From: Peptostreptococcaceae bacterium
GTDB taxonomy: Bacteria > Bacillota > Clostridia > Peptostreptococcales > Filifactoraceae
NCBI GenBank assembly: GCA_030528605.1
Contig: JAUMYO010000001.1
Location: forward strand, 1-64,000
Direction of reading: 5' to 3'
DNA length: 64,000 bases
Shown: piece after piece, positions 43,911 through 52,380 of the stretch
How positions within the stretch are numbered: the first letter of the stretch is position 1
Layout of the letters: each line of letters opens with the position of its first letter
Position numbers and translations under genes: made by a program
Notes under the pieces: model-generated
The model's input: only the letters and a program-made list of their open reading frames with translations
The model's database searches: none
What the model was told of the DNA's origin: nothing

Positions 43911-44291
43911 TTGCAAAGGATATTATTGGGATTGCATCGGAAGTTATTAGCGCAATCGATCGCTGAAACGATGAGAGAGGACGCTCGTTTTGTATTCTAT
44001 ACCGAGTATTGTGCAAAAAATATTCCTTTGGCGATCCAAAATTATGATATTGAGATCGCCGTGATCGAAGTACCGGAAAGCGGATCGGATCCTGCGGGGG
44101 AAAAGCTTGAGCTATGCAGAGAGATCGCAAAAGCTTCACCGGGCTGTAAATTGTTGCTTATGTGTTCGGAAGACAGCGAGCAGAGCAAGAGAGCGATGGT
44201 CGAAGCGAAGCAAAAAGGGGAGATCGAAGATTTTGTTTTCTATGATTCCAGTTTGGAATATCTGATCACTAAACTGGAGTCGATGAAATAA
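43911..44291 (+). CDS. Pseudo-receiver domain protein
   Basis: A 126-residue protein with the alternating hydrophobic strand pattern of a receiver domain (RILLGLH, IEIAVIEV, KLLLMCSED, DFVFYDSS, LEYLITKL). The working residues are missing: no acidic pair after strand one, Glu/Pro where the phospho-acceptor Asp should be (VIEVPESG), and Tyr in place of the conserved Lys. The start is TTG 43911, with AAAGGAGG five bases upstream; a TTG at 43890 lacks one. It follows the response regulator and may modulate it or the two sensors. A receiver origin is inferred from pattern only. Confidence 0.65.
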   Translation: MQRILLGLHRKLLAQSIAETMREDARFVFYTEYCAKNIPLAIQNYDIEIAVIEVPESGSDPAGEKLELCREIAKASPGCKLLLMCSEDSEQSKRAMVEAKQKGEIEDFVFYDSSLEYLITKLESMK

Positions 44292-44327
44292 ACAATGTTT
44301 TGAATGATATTATTTTTTGGAGGTATT

Positions 44328-45014
44328 ATGAAAAAATATGAAATTTTAGGGGGAAATCTTCCGGTGGTCGTATGTGAACTTGCAGCAGGAGAGTCGATGA
44401 TCACGGAAAAGGGAAGTATGAGCTGGATGTCACCGAACATGAAGATGGAGACGACTTCAAACGGAGGAGTAAAGAAGATGCTCGGAAGAGTATTTTCGGG
44501 AGAGTCTGCGTTCCAAAATCGCTATACGGCTGAGGGGTCGGACGGTATGATCGCCTTTGCTTCAAGCTTTCCAGGGTCGATAAAGGCTTTTGATATCGCG
44601 CCGGGGAGATCGGTGATCGTACAGAAATCCGCTTTTTTAGCTTCCGAGCCGTCGGTAGAGCTTTCGATGTTTTTTCAAAAAAGTTTGGGGAAAGGACTGT
44701 TCGGAGGAGAGGGCTTCGTGATGCAAAAACTTAGCGGACAGGGAGTCGCCTTTATCGAGATCGACGGTCATGGAGTAGAATATGATCTGAAGGCGGGAGA
44801 GTCCATGGTCATCGATACCGGCTATCTGGTGGCGATGGATGAAACTTGTACGATGGAAGTGGTGACGGTTCCGGGGATCAAAAATATTCTTTTCGGAGGA
44901 GAAGGATTGTTCAATACCGTTGTGAAAGGACCGGGGAAGATCATTCTTCAAACGATGCCGATCTTTAACGTCGCATCGGTACTGATCCCGTATATGCCGA
45001 CCGGAGGGAAATAG
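44328..45014 (+). CDS. TIGR00266/AIM24 family protein
   Basis: A 228-residue beta-rich protein of the TIGR00266 (AIM24-like, DUF124) family. It begins YEILGGNLPVVVCELAAGESM and has the typical SMSWMSPNMKMETTSNGG, FEGLF-type glycine-rich and GPGKIILQT segments. Function is unknown; the family has a trimeric beta-prism fold and may associate with membranes. GGAGG precedes ATG 44328, an in-frame ATG upstream being less well placed. It lies 36 bases after the pseudo-receiver, possibly in the same transcript, and ends in a terminator. Confidence 0.88.
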   Translation: MKKYEILGGNLPVVVCELAAGESMITEKGSMSWMSPNMKMETTSNGGVKKMLGRVFSGESAFQNRYTAEGSDGMIAFASSFPGSIKAFDIAPGRSVIVQKSAFLASEPSVELSMFFQKSLGKGLFGGEGFVMQKLSGQGVAFIEIDGHGVEYDLKAGESMVIDTGYLVAMDETCTMEVVTVPGIKNILFGGEGLFNTVVKGPGKIILQTMPIFNVASVLIPYMPTGGK

Positions 45015-45037
45015 ATCATTCATTTCGATAAGGATAG

Positions 45038-45069
45038 AGAGCTTGTTTTATATAGCAGGCTCTTTTTTT
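45038..45069 (+). terminator. Terminator of the signalling operon
   Basis: AGAGCTTG (45038-45045) pairs with CAGGCTCT (45056-45063) with one G-U pair, followed by TTTTTT. Confidence 0.82.
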
Positions 45070-45188
45070 GAAGTCGTGATAAGGGAATAGCATCGATCAA
45101 AAAGCCTTTTTGTGATCAAAAAGCTTTGGATTATCAAAGATAGACTAGGGGTATAACTCACTAGAAACGAGAAATCACAGGAGGATGT

Positions 45189-46100
45189 ATGATCGAATTT
45201 TTGAGAACGCAGAATATATCATCGAAATTGATCGATGATATTCTATATTTTAGAAATTTTTATCGCTTGGATGAGAGATGGGAGCATCGTGTACCGAAGC
45301 CGAAATATCATTATTATGGGAAAGACGTGTGGGAGATGGCGATCACGGCGATCCTTCAAGGGGACAATATCCTTTTGAGCGGACCCAAAGCGACGGGGAA
45401 AAATGTATTGGCGGATGATCTTGCGGCGACATTTCATCGACCGAGCTGGAATGTATCGTTCCATGTAAATACGGACAGCAGCACGCTGATCGGGACGGAC
45501 ACCTTTACCGATGGGGAGGTCCATTTTCGCAAAGGGTCGATCTATGAGGCTGCGATCTATGGCGGATTCGGGATCTTCGATGAGATCAATATGGCGAAGA
45601 ATGATGCGATCGCTGTATTGCATTCGGCATTGGATCATCGTCGCATCATTGATGTTTCGGGCTACGATCGGATCGAGCTGGCGGAAGAGACCAGATTTAT
45701 CGGTACGATGAATTACGGATATGCAGGAACGAAGGAGCTCAATGAGGCACTGGTCTCCCGGTTTATGGTGATCGATATCCCGCCGGTGGACCGTGAGAAA
45801 TTGAAGATGATCCTCGCTTCAGAGTTTTCGGATCTTCGAGAAGAGTATCTTGAAAATTTCAGTTCACTTTTTTTAGATCTTCAGCTGAAATCTCGCAATT
45901 CCGAGATCTCCAGCAAAGCGGTCGATCTAAGAGGACTGATCGGTGCGGTGAAAGCGATGGACCGGGGGCTGGATCCTTTTGCCGCGATCCGGATGGGGAT
46001 CTTGGGAAAGATCTTCGATGACTTTGAAAAAGAGATCGTGGAAGATGTGGTAAAGTTGCATCTTCCGAGAAAAGCGACACGAGAGGACATTTTTAGATGA
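45189..46100 (+). CDS. MoxR/NorQ-type AAA+ ATPase
   Basis: A 303-residue ATPase. Walker A is GPKATGKN (about residue 65), a form typical of the MoxR/CbbQ/NorQ branch. Walker B is FGIFDEINM (about 121), followed by sensor 1 in FIGTMN and an arginine-finger region in EALVSRFMVIDI. These ATPases act as metal-cofactor insertion or complex-remodelling chaperones together with a VWA-domain partner, encoded here by the next gene with a four-base overlap. The target complex is unknown. AGGAGG precedes ATG 45189. Confidence 0.88.
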   Translation: MIEFLRTQNISSKLIDDILYFRNFYRLDERWEHRVPKPKYHYYGKDVWEMAITAILQGDNILLSGPKATGKNVLADDLAATFHRPSWNVSFHVNTDSSTLIGTDTFTDGEVHFRKGSIYEAAIYGGFGIFDEINMAKNDAIAVLHSALDHRRIIDVSGYDRIELAEETRFIGTMNYGYAGTKELNEALVSRFMVIDIPPVDREKLKMILASEFSDLREEYLENFSSLFLDLQLKSRNSEISSKAVDLRGLIGAVKAMDRGLDPFAAIRMGILGKIFDDFEKEIVEDVVKLHLPRKATREDIFR

Positions 46101-47860
46101 TGATGAAAAAAACGGAAGACCGTTCTTCGATAAGAGATGAGAATATCGTCTGGACAGTCAGCCGAGATTATGATCGATCGCCATCGCTGGAGCTGGTTGA
46201 CAAAACAGGGATCGATTCTCTGGATCGATATCGGATGGTGATCTTCGGGATGTTGTACCGAGAAGATCATTCTTCGATACTGTCCTATTGTATTCAAAAA
46301 AGAGAAGCGACTCGGAAGCTGTCGATCTTTTCGGAGCTGATGATATTGACGATGGAAGAGATGTTCCATACGGTCCTTCGCCAAAACTTTTCGGGTCTTT
46401 GGGATATGCAGGATGTGGTGTTGGAAGATGTTGCGAGATTTTATGACAAAATGCGTAAAAGAGGGGATGCCTCTCATGAGATCCGCTACGCTTACTATGC
46501 TATGAAAAAAGGGGTCGTTCCCAAGAGCAATCGTCGCGTGATCGATCTTTTGGATGAGATCGTTCAGTTTAGAGACATGGAGCGCGTTGAATATATCTCG
46601 AAAATGGAGAATTTACTAAAAAAGCATTTTCATTTTGAAAAAATTGCCGAAATAGAATTGAAAGATCCCGAGATAGAGCGTAAGGAGCAGAGCGATCGCC
46701 ACAGGGCGGATCGGGGGAAGCTTCGACATGTGGATAGGGCTATCGATATCGGGGATCAAGAACAGGTGATGTCTGCCGAGTTTAGCCAAGTCGATATCGG
46801 AAGGATCGCGGAGCGGATGAAAAAAGATCAGGCGGATGATCCGATGGATGCGATGACTGCCGAAGAGGGAAGGATCTACCAAAAGATCGTGGAGCGCTAT
46901 GGTATGCCTACGATCACCGGACCTCGGCTCGCAGATATGGAGAGGCGTTTATCGATCGGGATCCATCAAGGCGAACGACTTCATATCACGGACCGATTTA
47001 TGCAGATCGAAGGCTACAAAAAACAGATTTTACTGGAACAAACACAGGAAAATACCGATCATTTCGATCATCAACACCGGATCTATCGACGCAATATCGC
47101 TCGATTGGTCGAAAAACTGACTCGAACGATCATGGCGGATACAGATCATTCACCCAACAAGCTGGACAACGGGATGGTGATGTCTTCACAGATATGGCGC
47201 AAGGCGATCCTTGGGGACAACAAAGTGTTCTACAAAAATATTCGAGACACGAGGGGAAGATTTGTTGTCGATATTTTGCTGGATGCAAGCGGTTCACAGA
47301 TCGAAAGGCAAAGCCTCGTGGCGGCGCAAGGTTATATCATCGCGGAGGCACTCAGCCAGGTAGGGATCCCATGTAGAGTGAGCAGCTTCAATAATCTTTT
47401 TGATTACCTGATCCTCAAAGTATATCGCGATCACAAAGATCCGAGGTCTAAAAATCGGCAGATCTTCAGCTATCAGGCGGAAGGCAGCAATCGTGACGGA
47501 ATGGCGGTCGCGGTCGTCGGAGACATGTTGATGGAACGGGAAGAAGAGCACAAAGTGCTGATCGTGTTAAGTGACGGGAAACCGAACGACGAACGAGTAG
47601 GTGGAGCATTTAATACGATATCGTCCAAGACGAAGCCTTATACGGGAGATATCGCGGTGGATGACACTGCTCATCAGGTACGATCGCTGAGGGCGAAAGA
47701 GATCGCCGTTTTGGGCGTTTTTACCGGAGAGGATGAAGACTTGGAAGCCGAGCGGCGCATTTTTGGGAAAGACCTTGCTTATATCACGAAGATCGAGCGA
47801 TTCTCCGAGGTGGTAGGAACTTATTTGAAAAGGCAGATCACGAATGTTTTGGCGATCTAA
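46097..47860 (+). CDS. VWA-domain protein, CobT/NorD-like partner of the MoxR ATPase
   Basis: A 587-residue protein. The N-terminal two-thirds is helical and charged. The C-terminal von Willebrand A domain (about 390-585) has the metal-ion site DASGS (about residue 399) and SDGKPND (about 493). This arrangement, next to a MoxR ATPase, matches NorD/CbbO/CobT-type pairs that activate or assemble target enzymes. It overlaps the ATPase gene by four bases. The nearest downstream gene is a c-di-GMP enzyme, which gives no clear clue to the target. Confidence 0.85.
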   Translation: MMMKKTEDRSSIRDENIVWTVSRDYDRSPSLELVDKTGIDSLDRYRMVIFGMLYREDHSSILSYCIQKREATRKLSIFSELMILTMEEMFHTVLRQNFSGLWDMQDVVLEDVARFYDKMRKRGDASHEIRYAYYAMKKGVVPKSNRRVIDLLDEIVQFRDMERVEYISKMENLLKKHFHFEKIAEIELKDPEIERKEQSDRHRADRGKLRHVDRAIDIGDQEQVMSAEFSQVDIGRIAERMKKDQADDPMDAMTAEEGRIYQKIVERYGMPTITGPRLADMERRLSIGIHQGERLHITDRFMQIEGYKKQILLEQTQENTDHFDHQHRIYRRNIARLVEKLTRTIMADTDHSPNKLDNGMVMSSQIWRKAILGDNKVFYKNIRDTRGRFVVDILLDASGSQIERQSLVAAQGYIIAEALSQVGIPCRVSSFNNLFDYLILKVYRDHKDPRSKNRQIFSYQAEGSNRDGMAVAVVGDMLMEREEEHKVLIVLSDGKPNDERVGGAFNTISSKTKPYTGDIAVDDTAHQVRSLRAKEIAVLGVFTGEDEDLEAERRIFGKDLAYITKIERFSEVVGTYLKRQITNVLAI

Positions 47861-47917
47861 AACGGGATAGGCTTTGGAAGCTGACAAAATTTTTTAACAG
47901 GCAAAGAGGGGAAGAAG

Positions 47918-50662
47918 ATGGACCTTATACTGAACGGACTAGACAAATTTTATCGAGAGAATGATGTAAGTGAATGTCTTCAGCGCATCATTTCCATTAC
48001 GAATCCCAGTGAAGCGATCGAAGATATTTTAGATTTTTTGGGCGAAAAATGTTCTTGCGGACGTGTATATATTTTTGAGCATAATGGGAACGATACGATC
48101 AGTAATACGTACGAATGGTGCGCTGAAGGCGTCAGTCCTCAGAAGGACCTTCTTCAGAATGAGCCTATCGCGACGATCAGGTCCTGGTGGCAAGTTTTTC
48201 AAAACAATGATCCGGTCATGATCAAAGATCTGGAGGATATCAAGGAAAGTCATCCGGAATTGTATGCAGGTCTGAAGCCGCAAGATATTCGTTCGCTCGT
48301 AGCGGCACCGATCCGGCTTCATGATGAATTGATCGGATTTTTGGGCGTAGATGACCCGAAAGAAGAGGTAGATCCGGTCGCATCGATGTTATTCGTTGCC
48401 GGGAATTTTATTTCCTTCATCATCGAGCGCCGAGATCTTATGAAAAAACTGGAATATTTGAGCTATCATGATCAGCTCACGGGCGCGCTGAATCGGCATG
48501 CCTATGGAGAAGGGCTCCTTCAGATCCAAAGCCGGCGTTCTTTGGGGGTCGTTTATTGCGATATTTCCGAACTCAAGAAAACAAATGATAATTTGGGTCA
48601 TGATACGGGTGACCGTTTGATCTTATGTTGTTATGAATTGCTGAAAAATGTGTTTTCGGAGGAAGAGATCTATCGGGTAGGTGGCGATGAATTTATCGTG
48701 ATCTGTAGCGATCAGTCGGAGAAGAAATTTGAACATCAAGTAACAAAATTACGCAGCTTGATCTGTCAGAATGAATGTCACATGGCAGTTGGGAGCGTAT
48801 GGAGCAACGAGATGTCGATCGATGTGGAAGCTCAGGTAAAAAAGGCTGAAAAAGCAATGTATCGAGATAAGTCGCGCTACTACAGCCAGAGAAGTCCGGT
48901 GTCGGTGGGATCCGGAGATCGACGAAGAGCTCCGCGGGATGCGAGCGGAACGAAAGGGCGAGATGTCCTGCAAGGGGATGCCGCCGATTTTTTTGAGAGC
49001 AATTATTTTGATCCGGCGATGTTTTTCCGATCGATCGCAATGTCGGACTACTATCCTTATGTTGGGGATCTCAGCACGAATCTTTTTTATATTTCCGATG
49101 AGATGCGAGATGCTTTCGGCTTTACGAGCAACCAGGTATCGGATCTTCTCGGAGAGTGGGAAAAGAGGATCACCGATTCGGAAGAATTGGCTTTGTATCG
49201 TCAAGATATCAGCGAGGTACTTAGCCGGAAGAAGGATCTGCACGATCTACGCTACAGGGTAAAAGATAAAGATGGGAATGACATATGGATCCACTGTCGG
49301 GGGATGATCAAATGGAACGAAGACGGGACCAGACCGTTGTTTTTTTCGGGCGGGATCTCTCGTCAGGTGCAGAATTTTGTGATCGATCCGGTGACCAATT
49401 TTCCGAGAGAATATGTGGCTACCATGAAGATCCGTGAGCTTCAAAAGAGGAATGAAGTGATCACCATCATCGGATTTACGTTGAACAATTTTTCCGAGGT
49501 CAATGAGCTCAGAGGAAGGCATGCGGCAGACACATTTTTGCGAGAGATCTCACGAAAATTGATACGATATTTTGAAACGAAGATGACTTTTTATCGTTTG
49601 GACGGGATGCGTTTTATAGCGATCGTCGCTTCGGATTGTGAAGAAAGCGTGGAGCAGCTCATCCAGCGACTAAAAGAGATCATCAGTGCTTTGTACTACA
49701 GTAACAATATCGTAGTTCGGATCCCTTGTTCGGTGGGCGTGATCTGTGAGACCGGGAGCGATACCTTGCCTCAGGATATGTTGTTAAATATGATCTCTCT
49801 CTTATCAACGGCAAAAAACAGTTCGGAAGCGGAGTTTGTGGTACACTCACCGGTCAACATCCATTTGCAGCGGACAAAAACGCAAATGAGCATGGAGCTG
49901 AATAAGAATGTGGTCGACGGTCTGGAGAATTTTCGTATCGTTGTGCAACCGACCGTGTCGGCAGATGATTTCAGGATCACCTCCGGAGAGGTCTTGCTGA
50001 GATGGCAGTTTGAAGGAAAAGATGTTCCGCCGAGCATATTTATACCGATGTTGGAGAACAATCACCTCATCCTTCCGGTAGGGAAATGGGTCTTTGAGCA
50101 GGCGGTCCGGACCTGTAAACGAATAACGACGACCTATCTTTCAAATTTCAAATTGGCGGTCAATGTGAGCTATTATCAGATCCTTGACCCGGATTTTCTT
50201 CCGTTTATGGAAAGAACATTGCAAAAGTATAATCTGAATGGGAATCGTCTGATCCTGGAGATCACCGAGACGCATTATGACGAAACGCCGACCAAGGTCT
50301 TTGAGTTTGTTGAGAACTGTAAGAAACTCGGGATGGGCGTGGCGATCGATGATTTTGGGAATGGGTATTCCTCATTGGCATTTTTGTTGAAATATCCTGC
50401 GAACATCGTTAAACTGGATCGAAGTTTGATCAATGAGATGGTCACATCGAAGGATAATATCAATTTCATATCGAGTATCGTTTATGCTTGCCACAAGTTC
50501 GGCAAAAAAGTTTGTGCAGAAGGTGTCGAGACGGAAGCGGAGCTTGAGATCATCCGAGGAGCGGAATGTGATATGATCCAAGGATACTATTTCTATAAAC
50601 CGCTGGAGCTTCGGGATTTCTATAGGATCCTTCCGGAAGAACAGGACAAACAGGCTGAATAA
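47918..50662 (+). CDS. Cyclic-di-GMP signalling protein with GAF, GGDEF, PAS, degenerate GGDEF and EAL domains
   Basis: A 914-residue soluble protein. A GAF-like domain (1-175) is followed by GGDEF-1 with an intact RVGGDEF motif (about 255). A PAS domain (about 370-480) precedes a second cyclase-like domain (490-640), in which the motif reads LDGMRF and so is inactive. The EAL phosphodiesterase domain (about 665-905) has EVLLRW in the EAL position, LEITET, DDFGNGYSSL and EGVETEAEL, so its catalytic set looks complete. It could make and break c-di-GMP under control of ligands bound by GAF and PAS. No RxxD inhibitory site lies at its usual position. AGAGGGGAAG precedes ATG 47918; a terminator follows. 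Confidence 0.92.
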   Translation: MDLILNGLDKFYRENDVSECLQRIISITNPSEAIEDILDFLGEKCSCGRVYIFEHNGNDTISNTYEWCAEGVSPQKDLLQNEPIATIRSWWQVFQNNDPVMIKDLEDIKESHPELYAGLKPQDIRSLVAAPIRLHDELIGFLGVDDPKEEVDPVASMLFVAGNFISFIIERRDLMKKLEYLSYHDQLTGALNRHAYGEGLLQIQSRRSLGVVYCDISELKKTNDNLGHDTGDRLILCCYELLKNVFSEEEIYRVGGDEFIVICSDQSEKKFEHQVTKLRSLICQNECHMAVGSVWSNEMSIDVEAQVKKAEKAMYRDKSRYYSQRSPVSVGSGDRRRAPRDASGTKGRDVLQGDAADFFESNYFDPAMFFRSIAMSDYYPYVGDLSTNLFYISDEMRDAFGFTSNQVSDLLGEWEKRITDSEELALYRQDISEVLSRKKDLHDLRYRVKDKDGNDIWIHCRGMIKWNEDGTRPLFFSGGISRQVQNFVIDPVTNFPREYVATMKIRELQKRNEVITIIGFTLNNFSEVNELRGRHAADTFLREISRKLIRYFETKMTFYRLDGMRFIAIVASDCEESVEQLIQRLKEIISALYYSNNIVVRIPCSVGVICETGSDTLPQDMLLNMISLLSTAKNSSEAEFVVHSPVNIHLQRTKTQMSMELNKNVVDGLENFRIVVQPTVSADDFRITSGEVLLRWQFEGKDVPPSIFIPMLENNHLILPVGKWVFEQAVRTCKRITTTYLSNFKLAVNVSYYQILDPDFLPFMERTLQKYNLNGNRLILEITETHYDETPTKVFEFVENCKKLGMGVAIDDFGNGYSSLAFLLKYPANIVKLDRSLINEMVTSKDNINFISSIVYACHKFGKKVCAEGVETEAELEIIRGAECDMIQGYYFYKPLELRDFYRILPEEQDKQAE

Positions 50663-50693
50663 TACGAGTCGATCGAATTAAAAATGATATCAA

Positions 50694-50738
50694 GAGTCCC
50701 GCTGCATCGCTCCATTCGGATGTGGTGGGGCTTTTTTA
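50694..50738 (+). terminator. Terminator of the GGDEF-EAL gene
   Basis: AGTCCCGCTGCATC pairs with GATGTGGTGGGGCT, including G-U pairs, followed by TTTTTAT. Confidence 0.82.
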
Positions 50739-50852
50739 TGTAAAAGACAAAAAGCATTATGTATAAAGCAGGGATCGTTATAGCAAAAGATCTTCGCGCC
50801 GAATGAGCAGATGTTTCTTTCCTAAGAGATCGAAGGGATACTTGGAGGAAAT

Positions 50853-50889
50853 AAAAAAGACATTGTTGCCTGTGTGGAAACAATGTCTT
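50853..50889 (-). terminator. Terminator of the rpsF-ssb-rpsR operon
   Basis: On the minus strand, AAGACATTGTT (50889-50879) pairs with AACAATGTCTT (50867-50857), followed by TTTTTATTT. Confidence 0.88.
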
Positions 50890-50910
50890 TTGTGATCTCA
50901 TCCTCTTGGA

Positions 50911-51144
50911 TCATTCTACTGAGTATGGAAGCAATGCCAAGTTTCTTGCTCTTTTGATCGCAAGAGTCAGCTTTCTTTGAGCCTTTGCAGAAGTTCCTGT
51001 CACTCGGCGAGGAAGGATCTTTCCTCTCTCGGTGATATATTTCTTTAGAAGCGCAACATCCTTGTAGTCGATCTGATCGATCTTATCCCCTGCAAACGGA
51101 TCGGCTTTTTTTCTTCTTTTTCTCATTCCTTTTTGTGCTGCCAT
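50911..51144 (-). CDS. rpsR: 30S ribosomal protein S18
   Basis: A 77-residue basic protein. The central [25 protein letters not shown] and end of type [19 protein letters not shown] are S18 signatures. S18 binds S6 on the small-subunit platform. It is the last gene of rpsF-ssb-rpsR, the normal order in Firmicutes. AAGGAGG lies before the ATG. No cysteine pair is present, so this is the zinc-free form. Confidence 0.97.
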   Translation of the reverse strand: MAAQKGMRKRRKKADPFAGDKIDQIDYKDVALLKKYITERGKILPRRVTGTSAKAQRKLTLAIKRARNLALLPYSVE

Positions 51145-51159
51145 GATAAACCTCCTTTG

Positions 51160-51636
51160 TTAAAATGGTACATCATCATCTTCAAGCGCTTTGTAACCAT
51201 CCTCATCGAGCCCCTTCGGCGAGAAAGCATTTACATTGTCTTCATAACCCGACGGCATAAACTCATTGTCGCTTGATGATACTTGACTAAAATCATTTCT
51301 TGGCGATGCAGATCCGGAAGGTCTGCCCAAGAATTGTACATTGTCGGCAATAATCTCTGTGATATATCGCTTTTCACCATTCGGCGTTTCGTAGCTCCTG
51401 TTTTGGATCTGACCTCGAACTGCTACCTGACTTCCTTTTGCCAAGTAATTAGCGACATTTTCAGCTTGCTTTCCCCATACGACGATGTTGAAAAAATCGG
51501 TCTGTTTTTGTCCGTCCTTACCTACAAAAGTTCTGTCAACTGCGATCGAAAAAGTTGCAACGGGTCTTCCGCTGGAGGGAATATAACGCAACTCCGGATC
51601 CTTTGTCAATCTCCCGATCAAAATAGCAACATTCAT
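51160..51636 (-). CDS. ssb: Single-stranded DNA-binding protein
   Basis: A 158-residue protein. The OB-fold N-terminal domain (1-105) starts MNVAILIGRLTKDPELRY and contains FNIVVWGKQAENVANYLAKG. A disordered linker leads to the acidic tail DDDVPF, the docking site for replication and repair partners. It lies between rpsF and rpsR. Confidence 0.97.
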   Translation of the reverse strand: MNVAILIGRLTKDPELRYIPSSGRPVATFSIAVDRTFVGKDGQKQTDFFNIVVWGKQAENVANYLAKGSQVAVRGQIQNRSYETPNGEKRYITEIIADNVQFLGRPSGSASPRNDFSQVSSSDNEFMPSGYEDNVNAFSPKGLDEDGYKALEDDDVPF

Positions 51637-51645
51637 ATCGGACTC

Positions 51646-51933
51646 CTAGTTCTCTTCCAAGTTGATCACCATGTGGCGGATCACGTTATCGTTGATCTTC
51701 AGATTTCGATCAAGCTCTTTCGGAACATCTACGCCGGCTTTGAATGTTACAAGTACATAGTAGCCTTCTCTTAGCTTTTGTATTTCGTATGCAAGTCTTT
51801 TTACACCCCATACGTCAACCTGCTCAACTTCGCCGGATGATTCGATCACCGCTTTTACTTTGTCAAGTACAGCTTCTTTTGCCTCATCTTCGATTGCTGG
51901 TCTGAGTACATAAACCAATTCGTAATTTTTCAT
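51646..51933 (-). CDS. rpsF: 30S ribosomal protein S6
   Basis: A 95-residue protein. It begins MKNYELVYVLRPAIEDE and has DVWGVKRLAYEIQKLREGYYVLVTF, typical of S6. It is the first gene of the operon. GGGAGG precedes the ATG. The leader upstream probably carries the S6:S18 autoregulatory element. Confidence 0.97.
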   Translation of the reverse strand: MKNYELVYVLRPAIEDEAKEAVLDKVKAVIESSGEVEQVDVWGVKRLAYEIQKLREGYYVLVTFKAGVDVPKELDRNLKINDNVIRHMVINLEEN

Positions 51934-51939
51934 TACTTT

Positions 51940-52026
51940 TCACCTCCCTTTGGACTATACGGCTCGCATCTGCGAGCAGAAAGCGGAGAAAGGATCGCTC
52001 CTCGCATATTCGCGTTAATCTCACAT
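51940..52026 (-). promoter_or_regulatory. Probable S6:S18-binding leader of rpsF
   Basis: The roughly 90-base leader has a perfect hairpin, GCTCGCA/TGCGAGC (51962-51977), followed by CCG and TATAGTCC before the ribosome binding site. A stem with an adjacent CCG is the hallmark of rpsF leaders bound by the S6:S18 complex. The overall fold was not computed. Confidence 0.5.
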
Positions 52027-52032
52027 CATCGT

Positions 52033-52061
52033 ATTATAACATAAGATGAAGTGAGGTGCAA
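52033..52061 (-). promoter_or_regulatory. Promoter of rpsF-ssb-rpsR
   Basis: On the minus strand, TTGCAC (52061-52056), 17-base spacer, perfect TATAAT (52038-52033). Confidence 0.82.
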
Positions 52062-52197
52062 ACATTTTTTGGCAAGAGGAAGGGTCTTTGTTCAGTTTCT
52101 ACCTTCTTCTTGAAAAAGGGAAGACCGTAAAACGATTTTATCTCATCTATAAAATATTTTTATTATAAAAGATCTGTTTGCTCTATATAAAAAAAAT

Positions 52198-52380
52198 TAT
52201 AATGGTATAATAGAGATTGCCGAAACAAGTCCGGATCGCATTCGGTCTGATCGAAGGGTCGATAGTTCAGCCGAAGTATTTTGAACAAAAGATCGGACGA
52301 AGAGGAAAGCGGGATACATACAAACTACAGAAAGACGGTTTCGATACAGAGAAGATCGATCCGTGGATAGAGGGGAGATC
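52198..52380 (+). promoter_or_regulatory. LysR gene promoter region and long leader
   Basis: Two TATAAT boxes (52198-52203 and 52206-52211) lack good -35 partners. The leader to ATG 52381 is about 160 bases with no recognised fold. A reading frame at 52217-52462 runs into the LysR gene in another frame and is not supported. Confidence 0.4.
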
